NCBI GenBank assembly: GCA_005793295.1
Contig: SXSX01000056.1
Coordinates: forward strand, 1-7,176
DNA: 7,176 bases
DNA from: Burkholderiales bacterium
GTDB taxonomy: Bacteria > Pseudomonadota > Gammaproteobacteria > Burkholderiales > Burkholderiaceae_C
Direction of reading: 5' to 3'
Of this stretch, positions 1 through 6,691 are shown one piece after another. A program made the translations under genes and the position numbers. The notes beneath the pieces are model-generated. The model was not told the DNA's origin, did not search any database, and saw only the letters and a list, made by a program, of their open reading frames with translations. Within the stretch, counting starts at the first letter, position 1, and every line of letters begins with the position of its first letter.

Positions 1-2
1 AA

Positions 3-134
3 GCTGGCGAAGGTTTGCACCAGGCCGCCTTGATGTACTTAGGCTTGGTTCTGTTCTTTATTACGTTTGTTATTTTGTCGCTCTCTAAGCTCTTGCTTTC
101 TCAGCTGCGCAAAGGCGAAGGAGCCAAGACATGA
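3..134 (+). CDS. pstC: Phosphate ABC transporter permease PstC, C-terminal fragment
   Basis: This is the last 43 codons of a reading frame entering from the left edge and ending in TGA at 132-134. The visible peptide starts AGEGLHQAALMYLG, continues through one strongly hydrophobic segment (YLGLVLFFITFVILSLSKLL) and ends in a short basic cytoplasmic tail (LRKGEGAKT). That is what the final membrane helix of PstC looks like, and the gene directly downstream is pstA. PstC pairs with PstA to form the inner-membrane channel of the high-affinity phosphate importer. The stop overlaps the pstA start as ATGA, which points to translational coupling. The identification leans mainly on context, because only one helix is visible. 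Confidence 0.88.
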   Translation, partial: AGEGLHQAALMYLGLVLFFITFVILSLSKLLLSQLRKGEGAKT

Positions 135-994
135 TCACAGAACAACAACGATTGGTGCGCGTTCAAAAGTTCGCCACCCGTAAACGCGTCAACATCATCG
201 CGACAACCCTGGCCTTGATCGCTATGTCGTTTGGGCTTTTTTGGTTGTTTTGGATTTTGATTGAAACCGTTCGCTTAGGCATTGACGGTTTGACTATTGC
301 GACGCTGACTCAAATGACGCCGCCTCCCAATGAAGAGGGTGGATTGGCCAATGCGATTTATGGTTCCTTCTTGATGGTGGTCTTAGCTGCCTGTGTGGGC
401 ACCCCGATTGGCATCATGGCGGGAATTTACTTAGCAGAGTTTGACACCAAAAGCTGGTTTGCATCCACCACCCGCTTTGTCAACGATATTTTATTGTCTG
501 CGCCCTCTATCGTGATTGGCTTGTTTGTGTACGCGGTGGTTGTCTCACGCTTTAAGTCATTTTCTGGTTACGCCGGCATCATGGCGCTCTCGCTGATTGT
601 GATTCCTGTGGTGATTCGAACCACAGAAAACATGCTTCAACTCGTTCCAGCGGGTTTGCGCGAAGCGGCCTATGCCTTAGGTGCGCCGAAGTGGAAAGTG
701 GTTTTAAGTATTACGCTTACAGCCGCTCGCGCGGGTGTGATTACGGGCGTATTGTTGGCAGTGGCACGTATTGCTGGTGAGACAGCCCCATTGTTGTTTA
801 CCGCGCTGAGCAACCAGTTCTGGACTTCCAGTTTGAGCGAGCCTATGGCCAGCTTGCCTGTGACCATTTTTAAATTCGCTATGAGCCCGTATGAAAACTG
901 GCAAAAATTAGCTTGGGCGGGGGTCTTTTTAATCACTGCTGCGGTGCTTGCCCTGAATATTTTGGCGCGTATCTTGACCCGCCATAAATCTTAA
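131..994 (+). CDS. pstA: Phosphate ABC transporter permease PstA
   Basis: This is the second inner-membrane permease of the PstSCAB phosphate importer. The 287-residue length is usual for the family. After a basic N-terminus it shows about six hydrophobic segments, near residues 22-44, 75-103, 117-139, 146-165, 200-225 and 260-282. The cytoplasmic EAA loop that contacts the ATPase is visible at residues 178-191 (REAAYALGAPKWKV), followed by the family-typical RIAGETAPLLFTAL at 213-225. The ATG at 131 overlaps the pstC stop (ATGA) and has an AAGGAG ribosome-binding site at 118-123, seven bases upstream, so the start is well supported. It lies in an operon with pstB, 13 bases downstream of its stop. 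Nothing is odd about it. Confidence 0.96.
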   Translation: MITEQQRLVRVQKFATRKRVNIIATTLALIAMSFGLFWLFWILIETVRLGIDGLTIATLTQMTPPPNEEGGLANAIYGSFLMVVLAACVGTPIGIMAGIYLAEFDTKSWFASTTRFVNDILLSAPSIVIGLFVYAVVVSRFKSFSGYAGIMALSLIVIPVVIRTTENMLQLVPAGLREAAYALGAPKWKVVLSITLTAARAGVITGVLLAVARIAGETAPLLFTALSNQFWTSSLSEPMASLPVTIFKFAMSPYENWQKLAWAGVFLITAAVLALNILARILTRHKS

Positions 995-1007
995 TTTGAA
1001 TGACTGT

Positions 1008-1814
1008 ATGAACACTATGATCACTCCCTCTGTCGCTCCAGCTTCCAATGCCGCTACAGCAGCCACCAAGATTGCGGTTAAAAATCTTGATTTTTACTAC
1101 GGTAAATTTCACGCGCTAAAGAATATTAATTTGGAAATCCCAGAGCGCAAGGTCACTGCGTTCATTGGTCCATCTGGCTGTGGTAAGTCTACTCTTCTGC
1201 GCGTGTTTAACCGCATGTTTGAACTCTACCCTGAGCAACGGGCAGAAGGCCAAGTTATCTTGGACAACGAAAATCTCTTGACTAGCAAAGAAGATGTGGC
1301 GCTCTTACGCGCAAAGGTGGGTATGGTATTTCAAAAGCCGACGCCCTTTCCCATGTCCATTTTCGACAATATCGCCTTTGGCGTGAAGTTGTTTGAAAAT
1401 TTGAATACCACTGACATGGAAGAGCGTGTCGAGTGGGCTTTGCGAAAAGCGGCGCTGTGGACCGAGGTGAAGGACAAACTTCGCCAAAGTGGTTCTAGTT
1501 TGTCAGGCGGTCAGCAACAACGCTTGTGTATTGCGCGTGGTATTGCTATTCAGCCCGAAGTTCTTTTGCTCGACGAGCCTTGCTCTGCCCTGGATCCGAT
1601 TTCTACGGCCAAAGTGGAAGAGCTTATTGTGGAACTTAAGAAAGACCACACAGTTGTCATCGTGACTCACAACATGCAGCAAGCTGCGCGTTGCAGTGAT
1701 TACACTGCCTATATGTATTTAGGTGACTTGATTGAGTTCGGTGAAACCGAGCAAATCTTCTTCAAGCCTCAACGTAAAGAAACGGAAGACTACATCACAG
1801 GTCGCTTCGGTTGA
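1008..1814 (+). CDS. pstB: Phosphate ABC transporter ATP-binding protein PstB
   Basis: This cytoplasmic ATPase powers phosphate import through PstC/PstA. All ABC hallmarks are present (numbering from the ATG at 1008): Walker A GPSGCGKS at 54-61, Q-loop in VFQKPTPFPMS (Gln 109), signature LSGGQ at 165-169, Walker B LLLDEP with Asp 189 and Glu 190, and H-loop His 221 in VTHNM. The PFPMSIFDN stretch and the ending ITGRFG are characteristic of PstB. The start is uncertain. A TTG at 996 and ATGs at 1008 and 1017 are all in frame, and none has a convincing Shine-Dalgarno sequence. I chose 1008 (268 residues), close to the family's usual ~260. The first ~20 residues are Ala/Thr/Pro-rich and not part of the ABC fold. 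It probably depends on coupling to pstA translation. Confidence 0.95.
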   Translation: MNTMITPSVAPASNAATAATKIAVKNLDFYYGKFHALKNINLEIPERKVTAFIGPSGCGKSTLLRVFNRMFELYPEQRAEGQVILDNENLLTSKEDVALLRAKVGMVFQKPTPFPMSIFDNIAFGVKLFENLNTTDMEERVEWALRKAALWTEVKDKLRQSGSSLSGGQQQRLCIARGIAIQPEVLLLDEPCSALDPISTAKVEELIVELKKDHTVVIVTHNMQQAARCSDYTAYMYLGDLIEFGETEQIFFKPQRKETEDYITGRFG

Positions 1815-1856
1815 TTCTTTGAATCACTGAAAACTTGTAACCTAAAAGGAAACGTT

Positions 1857-2558
1857 ATGCCAGATAAACACATATCTTCCCAGTTCGACACTGAGTTAAC
1901 TTCAATATCAAGCCAAGTTTTAGAGATGGGTGGCTTAGTAGAAACCCAAATTCTAAAAGCAATTTTTGCACTCTCGCAATTGGATCTTGTCGCCGCGAAC
2001 GAAGTGTCGGTAACGGAGTCCCAGGTCAATGCCATGGAGCTTGATATTGATCGCCATCTCTCCTCCATCATTGCTCGCAGGCAGCCTGCCGCAAGTGATC
2101 TGCGCTTGTTGATGGCTATTTCTAAAACAACAGCAAATTTAGAACGTGTTGGTGATGAGGCTGAAAAAATGGCCCGCATGGTGCGATCTATTATCGAAAG
2201 TGGGACGCCACGTAATTTGCCTTCAAGTGAATTGCGCTATGCAGCCAATTTGGCGTCCGGATTATTGAATAAAGCATTAGATGCGTTCGCTCGCCTTGAT
2301 GTGAATGCGGCTTTGGCCATCCTCAAAGAGGATGATTTGATTGACCAAGAGTTCGATAGCTTTGTGCGTATCTTGGTGACCTACATGATGGAAGACCCCC
2401 GCATGATCTCCCCAAGCCTTGACCTACTCTTTTTGGCAAAGGCGATCGAACGCATTGGGGACCACGCAAAAAATATTGCGGAATTTATTATTTATGTGGT
2501 TAAAGGCGAAGATGTCCGCCACACATCGATTGAGAATATTGAGTTAGTGATTAAATGA
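1857..2558 (+). CDS. phoU: Phosphate signalling and transport accessory protein PhoU
   Basis: PhoU is a cytoplasmic helical protein that links the PstSCAB transporter to PhoR and keeps the Pho response off when phosphate is plentiful. The 233-residue product shows the expected two-fold repeat. Each half carries a metal-binding type motif, ERVGDEAEKM at residues 96-105 and ERIGDHAKNI at 198-207. The ATG at 1857 has an AAGGA site at 1846-1850 with a six-base spacer, so the start is well supported. It follows pstB after 42 bases that contain no terminator, and its TGA overlaps the phoB ATG (ATGA, 2555-2558). It is therefore co-transcribed with the transporter and probably translationally coupled to phoB. 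Confidence 0.96.
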   Translation: MPDKHISSQFDTELTSISSQVLEMGGLVETQILKAIFALSQLDLVAANEVSVTESQVNAMELDIDRHLSSIIARRQPAASDLRLLMAISKTTANLERVGDEAEKMARMVRSIIESGTPRNLPSSELRYAANLASGLLNKALDAFARLDVNAALAILKEDDLIDQEFDSFVRILVTYMMEDPRMISPSLDLLFLAKAIERIGDHAKNIAEFIIYVVKGEDVRHTSIENIELVIK

Positions 2559-3265
2559 AGACGATGCCAGCGATTTTGGTGGTGGAGGATGAGCCCTCGA
2601 TTGCAGAACTCATCGCTGTCAATTTGCGTCATAACGGTTTTCGACCGACGTGGGCTATGGACGGTGTCAGCGCCCAACGTGAATTGGAAGCGTCACTACC
2701 AGATTTGATTTTGCTCGATTGGATGCTGCCCGGCGAAAGTGGCTTGCAGCTAGCCCGGCGTTGGCGCGCAGATCCCCGTATCAAAGATATACCTTTGATC
2801 ATGCTCACTGCGCGAGGCGATGAGGAGGATCGGGTTGCTGGGCTGGATGCAGGTGCGGACGATTACATGGCCAAGCCTTTCTCAACCAAAGAAATGTTGG
2901 CCCGTGTTCGCGCAGTTCTGCGCCGGCGTTCCCCTGAACCTGTGGGTGAAGCCATTGTGATTGCGGGCTTGAGTATTGATTCTTCAACTCACCGTACGAC
3001 GTACGCTGGTCAGACTTTAAAGTTGGGCCCCACTGAATTTAAGCTGCTTCACCATTTGATGGCTAATGCGGAACGTGTTCACAGCCGCGGCCAATTGTTA
3101 GACAAGGTCTGGGGTGACCATGTGTATATTGAAGAACGCACGGTAGACGTTCATATCAAGCGTTTACGCGAAGCCCTCGGAGCGGCAGGGCGCATGGTTG
3201 AAACTGTGCGTGGCGCCGGCTATCGGCTCACTGCCAAGCCTATTTCAGCGACAATGGTGGTTTAA
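2555..3265 (+). CDS. phoB: Phosphate regulon response regulator PhoB
   Basis: This is an OmpR-family DNA-binding response regulator that activates Pho-box promoters once phosphorylated by PhoR. The N-terminal receiver domain (about residues 5-122) has the acidic pair Glu11/Asp12, phospho-acceptor Asp55 in LILLDWMLPG, switch Thr85 in IMLTAR and Lys107 in AKPFS. The C-terminal winged-helix domain (about 135-230) contains LGPTEFKLLHHLM, the recognition-helix region RTVDVHIKRLREAL and the closing VRGAGYRL. The length of 236 residues is slightly above the family's usual ~230, owing to a short C-terminal tail. The start at 2555 overlaps the phoU stop. An in-frame ATG at 2564 would give the more typical MPAILVVEDE and cannot be excluded, because neither start has a strong ribosome-binding site. 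Confidence 0.95.
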   Translation: MKTMPAILVVEDEPSIAELIAVNLRHNGFRPTWAMDGVSAQRELEASLPDLILLDWMLPGESGLQLARRWRADPRIKDIPLIMLTARGDEEDRVAGLDAGADDYMAKPFSTKEMLARVRAVLRRRSPEPVGEAIVIAGLSIDSSTHRTTYAGQTLKLGPTEFKLLHHLMANAERVHSRGQLLDKVWGDHVYIEERTVDVHIKRLREALGAAGRMVETVRGAGYRLTAKPISATMVV

Positions 3266-3270
3266 AGTTC

Positions 3271-3276
3271 AGAGGG
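3271..3276 (+). promoter_or_regulatory. Ribosome-binding site that decides the phoR TTG start
   Basis: AGAGGG lies six bases before the TTG at 3283. There is no in-frame ATG nearby, and the next in-frame start-type codon (GTG, 3295) would have no such site. The site falls in the loop of a possible weak hairpin, AAAGTT 3264-3269 pairing with AACTTT 3279-3284, that also contains the phoB stop and the phoR start. Confidence 0.6.
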
Positions 3277-3282
3277 TTAACT

Positions 3283-4641
3283 TTGACTTCTCGCGTGCTG
3301 TGGCGGATTTTCACCTTCTCATTGGTGCAAATTTTCGGTGCCAGCTTGGGCTATTGGCTCGATGATCACTACTTCCCCTCTTTTGCAAATCCTGTATCTG
3401 CAGCTTTAGCGGGTGCTGTGATTTCGGGCTATGCGTGGCATGTGTTCGATCTGTCTAACGCATTGAAAGTAATGCATTGGTTGCGTAAAGGCGATAGCCA
3501 ACTCGATGGCGTTGGCCCTGGACTTTGGAGCGAGGTAAGCGACCGCGTAAGACGCTTGGTTAGAACCCATGAGCGAGCGGTTACTCAAAGCGAGGAGCGG
3601 CTGCAGGATTTTTTAGCCGCTTTACAAGCATCCCCCAATGGCATTGTTCTTTTAGATAGTCAAAATCGAATCGAATGGTTTAACCAAACCGCGAGCAACC
3701 ATTTTGGTTTTGAGCCTCAGCGCGATCTGTTGCAGCACTTTGGAAACTTGGTTCGTGATCCTGGATTTGCTGCTTATTTCACAGCCAATGATTTCCAGGG
3801 TGATGTGGTGATGCCGGGTCGAGCCAATACCTTTGCCAAACCGGTTCGCTTGTCGGTGCATATTCACCCCTACGGCGGCGGTCGCAGTTTGCTTTTGTCC
3901 CGCGATATCACAGCGCTGGAACAGGTGGATGCGATGCGGCGTGACTTTGTGGCCAATGTGTCGCATGAAATTCGGACCCCGTTGACGGTGCTCAGTGGCT
4001 TTGTTGAAACATTGCAGTCCTTGCCCCTCAATGAAGCCGAGCGCGAGCGGTATTTGTCGCTCATGGCGGTTCAAGCGATGCGCATGCAGTCTTTGGTAAG
4101 CGATTTACTTACTTTGTCGCGGCTTGAAGGCAGCCCCTTGCCGCCAACCCACGAGTGGGTCAGCGTTTCTGCGATCCTTGACCAATGCGAACAAGAAGGC
4201 CGTGAACTTTCTCGCGTGCTCTGGAACCAAGCGCCACAACTTGTATTTGATGTCCAGCCCGGAATTGAGATTGCCGGCTACCACTTAGAGATTCACAGTG
4301 CGTTCTTCAACTTGATTGGAAATGCGATTCGGTACACCCCTGCAGACAAAGAAATCAGAGTCAGCTGGGATGCGCAGCCTGATGGGTCTGCGCTATTTGT
4401 GGTCAAAGACCAAGGGGTCGGAATCGCTCCAGAACACATCAGCCGCTTAACCGAGCGTTTTTACCGCGTTGATCGCAGCCGCTCGCGTGACACCGGGGGA
4501 ACCGGCTTGGGCTTGGCCATTGTGAAACATGTCGCCCAGCGACATAGCGCAGAACTCTCTATCAGCAGCAAACTGGGCGAAGGCTCTACTTTTTCAATTC
4601 GCTTTTCCCCTGCCAGGGTCAAAGCACCCGATGTGATTTAA
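3283..4641 (+). CDS. phoR: Phosphate regulon sensor histidine kinase PhoR
   Basis: This is a membrane-anchored histidine kinase that phosphorylates PhoB under phosphate limitation, with its sensing routed through PstSCAB and PhoU. Two hydrophobic segments (about residues 7-26 and 36-55) are joined by a very short loop, with no large periplasmic domain, as in classical PhoR. A PAS domain follows (about 105-210). The HisKA helix has His228 in NVSHEIRTPL. The ATPase domain has the N box NLIGNAIRYTP (343-353), G1 DQGVGI (376-381), F box ERFYRVD (391-397) and G2 GGTGLGLAI (405-413). The start is a TTG at 3283, with AGAGGG at 3271-3276 spaced six bases away, which supports it over the internal GTG at 3295. 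The 452-residue length is normal. Its stop overlaps that of the convergent gene. No ppk or ppx follows. Confidence 0.95.
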   Translation: MTSRVLWRIFTFSLVQIFGASLGYWLDDHYFPSFANPVSAALAGAVISGYAWHVFDLSNALKVMHWLRKGDSQLDGVGPGLWSEVSDRVRRLVRTHERAVTQSEERLQDFLAALQASPNGIVLLDSQNRIEWFNQTASNHFGFEPQRDLLQHFGNLVRDPGFAAYFTANDFQGDVVMPGRANTFAKPVRLSVHIHPYGGGRSLLLSRDITALEQVDAMRRDFVANVSHEIRTPLTVLSGFVETLQSLPLNEAERERYLSLMAVQAMRMQSLVSDLLTLSRLEGSPLPPTHEWVSVSAILDQCEQEGRELSRVLWNQAPQLVFDVQPGIEIAGYHLEIHSAFFNLIGNAIRYTPADKEIRVSWDAQPDGSALFVVKDQGVGIAPEHISRLTERFYRVDRSRSRDTGGTGLGLAIVKHVAQRHSAELSISSKLGEGSTFSIRFSPARVKAPDVI

Positions 4642-6344
4642 CGGCGCTGAAGTATCCAAAAAGCTTCGTTGGCATCGCCAGGGTGACGAACCAAGGCTTT
4701 CGCAGTCCAAATGTTGGGGTCCACTGTGGCGGGAATTTCTCGATTGCCGATCGGCTCTACCAAAAGCCAAGGGCATTGTGAAAATGCAGAGGCAGGCGCC
4801 AAAGGCAAGTTTCCATACCAAAGCAAAGCCGCGTTGATGCCTTGGTTGAGTCCTTGGGTTTGGATGCAGCCCGGGAGATTGATTTCTTGTTGTGCCCGTT
4901 CGACCAGCGTTTGATAGCTTTGGGTGTAATTGAGCAAGGGCATCCACAAGGTCATTAACAAGAGCCAACACCAAGCCGCACCACTTGCAGGAAGCACCAG
5001 GCTTTTCCAAAGCGCGGGTTGGTGTCGTCCGGCCCGCCACTGCACCAACCCCGCCCAAGCCACGGTTGCGGCAATGGCGAAAGCAAGAACCACAAAAGAA
5101 AACCCAGGCACAAAGCCAGGCGCCTGACGAGCGACGTTGGCTGCGGGTTGGCTTGGGACACCTGTTTGCATCGCAATCCAAACCACCCAAATAATCAAGC
5201 CGCAGCCAGAGAAAAATAACAAAGTAAACCAGTCAATCAGCGAAGCGACAGGCCGTTTGAGGGTGGGTAAGGCGAAGGCGGCTAACGCAGCCATGGCCGG
5301 TAAGGCCAAGAGAAGCGTTCTGTCGGATGAGCCGGTAGTTAACGTGGCAACCAAGGTAACAACCATGAACCACAGCGGCAACACCAAGTGGCGGCTAATA
5401 TAGCGACTGAGCAGTTGCCTGCGCCAACTCCACACAGTCCACATCACCAATGGCCAAGCCGGCCACGTAAACCAGACCAGCAACTGCGCATACCCATTCC
5501 AATTAAACCAAAGGGCATGGGGGAGTTCAATTTTCCAGCGCCAAAGTTGCAGCGCGCTTGCAATCAAAGCGACGGCCGCGCAGACGAGTACGATCCATCC
5601 ACTATCGACCCATTGGCTTTGCTTTGCAGTGGCTTGCGTCGCGCTTTGATGTTTGTCTAAAACGTGAATGACCACGCCACCCAATCCAAATAGCAAGGCC
5701 AATGTAGGCGCGCCGCTTAAACCCAAACCCATTAAGCCTAGGATGCAAGCCCACAAACCCGCTTTGCGACGAATAGGCAGGGCGCTTAAGCCAAAGAAAA
5801 GCAAAGCTGCAAATCCCAATTGGGCAACCGCAGGGGTACTTTCATGGGCCAACTGCGCCAATCCTAAACAGGCGATAAAAGCGAGCAAGGCGCCGTCTGC
5901 CACAGCACGACCATAGTCGGCGGGATTGGCTTGACCCCCAAACGCAAATACCACCGGTTGAGCGCGTGAACTTCTCGCAAGGCTATAGGTTCCGTACCAT
6001 GTACCGGCCATCGAAAGGCCTAACAACACGCCAAAGGGAATTCGCAACATGATGTCGGCCCATACAGTGCCAGCGGGTGCGATAGCGATAGCCCACGCCC
6101 CTAGCCAATACGGCAGCAAAGCGCCATCGTTTGAGGGGATTCCTAAAAGAGTAGGTTGCAGCCAGTCCGAGCCTCCTTGGGCGAGACTTGCCATAAAGCC
6201 CACCGACGCCATATCCGCACTTTTCCAGCCATCACGTCCTACAAAACCGAAAATCACATACGCCACACACAGCAAAAGCAAAGCAGTGCGCGGCAGCCGC
6301 CGAACGGCAGATTGGGCGACGATAGCGGGTGTGGGTTGATTCAC
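4638..6344 (-). CDS. Multi-pass membrane protein, ArnT/PMT-like (GT-C) glycosyltransferase family, divergent
   Basis: This 568-residue integral membrane protein has about ten or more hydrophobic segments (for example near residues 20-37, 77-92, 98-115, 150-165, 175-189, 197-228, 250-267, 284-306, 320-336, 343-360, 370-392, 413-434, 450-470). A soluble, probably periplasmic C-terminal tail covers about 475-568. The architecture and first-loop sequence GRDGWKSADM (36-45) followed by SDWLQPTLLGIPSNDGALLP (59-78) match the layout of lipid-linked-sugar transferases related to ArnT, which transfer a sugar from a polyprenyl-phosphate donor at the outer face of the inner membrane. The acidic DE and EKPPL-type motifs expected there are altered, so activity and substrate are unknown. 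The start is a GTG at 6344-6342. An in-frame stop six bases upstream rules out a longer form, and no clear ribosome-binding site is visible. It lies downstream of rho-rpmE2 past a terminator. Confidence 0.8.
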   Translation of the reverse strand: MNQPTPAIVAQSAVRRLPRTALLLLCVAYVIFGFVGRDGWKSADMASVGFMASLAQGGSDWLQPTLLGIPSNDGALLPYWLGAWAIAIAPAGTVWADIMLRIPFGVLLGLSMAGTWYGTYSLARSSRAQPVVFAFGGQANPADYGRAVADGALLAFIACLGLAQLAHESTPAVAQLGFAALLFFGLSALPIRRKAGLWACILGLMGLGLSGAPTLALLFGLGGVVIHVLDKHQSATQATAKQSQWVDSGWIVLVCAAVALIASALQLWRWKIELPHALWFNWNGYAQLLVWFTWPAWPLVMWTVWSWRRQLLSRYISRHLVLPLWFMVVTLVATLTTGSSDRTLLLALPAMAALAAFALPTLKRPVASLIDWFTLLFFSGCGLIIWVVWIAMQTGVPSQPAANVARQAPGFVPGFSFVVLAFAIAATVAWAGLVQWRAGRHQPALWKSLVLPASGAAWCWLLLMTLWMPLLNYTQSYQTLVERAQQEINLPGCIQTQGLNQGINAALLWYGNLPLAPASAFSQCPWLLVEPIGNREIPATVDPNIWTAKALVRHPGDANEAFWILQRR

Positions 6345-6364
6345 GGTTTAAGGGTCGTAATCAT

Positions 6365-6396
6365 AAAAAAGGCAGCGCGGTAACCCGGGCTGCCTT
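6365..6396 (-). terminator. Intrinsic terminator of rpmE2 (and any rho read-through)
   Basis: Read on the minus strand, an 8-bp stem (6396-6389 AAGGCAGC pairing with 6376-6369 GCTGCCTT) is extended by an inner CGG/CCG helix with a 4-base loop. It runs straight into six T residues (6370-6365), two of which also pair in the stem base. It begins 33 bases past the rpmE2 stop. This is a textbook rho-independent terminator. On the plus strand the stem is not followed by a T-run, so it works in one direction only. It stands just 20 bases before the GTG of the downstream membrane-protein gene. Confidence 0.87.
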
Positions 6397-6402
6397 CGTA
6401 AC

Positions 6403-6424
6403 GACTCAGGCCAAAACCTGAGTC
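6403..6424 (-). other. Perfect inverted repeat (hairpin) just after rpmE2
   Basis: GACTCAGG and CCTGAGTC form a perfect 8-bp stem around a 6-base loop (TTTTGG on the minus strand). It begins four bases after the rpmE2 stop codon and sits six bases before the terminator hairpin. It has no T-run of its own on the minus strand, so it is probably a 3'-end stabilising or auxiliary structure rather than a second terminator. Confidence 0.7.
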
Positions 6425-6428
6425 CGAA

Positions 6429-6686
6429 TTATTTTGCAGTGGTTTTTCCGAAACGGTTACGGAATTTCTCTACGCGACCGCCCATATTGTCCACAGACTT
6501 TTGAGTTCCAGTGTAGAAAGGATGGGATTCGCTAGAGGTATCAAGCTTGTACAAAGGCAGCTCACGGCCGTCTTCCATCTTGATCATTTCTTTGGTGTTA
6601 GCGCATGAACGGGTAACGAACTTGAAGCTGTTCGATAAGTCCATGAAGCACACTTCGCGGTAGTTAGGGTGAATGCCGTCTTTCAT
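6429..6686 (-). CDS. rpmE2: 50S ribosomal protein bL31, type B (zinc-free)
   Basis: This is the large-subunit ribosomal protein bL31, which bridges the two subunits near the central protuberance. The 85 residues begin MKDGIHPNYREVCF, contain the family signature SHPFYTGTQ at 54-62 and end with GRVEKFRNRFGK (70-81). It is the type B form. The CxC and CxxC cysteines that bind zinc in type A are missing: serines stand before HPFYTG, and the two cysteines present (13 and 28) are not paired that way. The length is normal for type B. ATG at 6686 has GGAG at 6695-6692, five bases upstream, so the start is secure. It lies 139 bases after rho on the same strand, with a probable promoter in between and a strong terminator behind. 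In species carrying both forms, type B often serves under zinc shortage. No Zur-type site was evident here. Confidence 0.96.
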   Translation of the reverse strand: MKDGIHPNYREVCFMDLSNSFKFVTRSCANTKEMIKMEDGRELPLYKLDTSSESHPFYTGTQKSVDNMGGRVEKFRNRFGKTTAK

Positions 6687-6691
6687 ATTTT

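Noticed and set aside
1000..1011. ATG-ACT-GTA-TGA mini-frame whose stop overlaps the pstB ATG at 1008
   Set aside because: It is only three codons long and has no ribosome-binding site, so chance is the simplest explanation.
1815..1856. Possible promoter or Pho box between pstB and phoU
   Set aside because: The 42 bases show no tandem CTGTCAT-like repeats, no convincing -35/-10 pair and no terminator. Simple operon linkage is sufficient.
1790..2179. 129-codon minus-strand frame opposite pstB/phoU
   Set aside because: It is antisense to the well-supported phoU, shows no family resemblance, and reads as a codon-bias shadow.
3652..4074. 140-codon minus-strand frame opposite phoR
   Set aside because: It lies entirely inside phoR, across the PAS and HisKA region. 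Its translation has no domain character and there is no start signal.
4711..6383. Many plus-strand open frames of 65-96 codons opposite the membrane-protein gene, and the 198-codon minus-strand frame at 4594-5190
   Set aside because: All overlap a continuous 568-codon minus-strand gene with coherent membrane segments. Their translations are low-complexity, Pro/Lys/Ala-rich, with no recognisable domain or ribosome-binding site.
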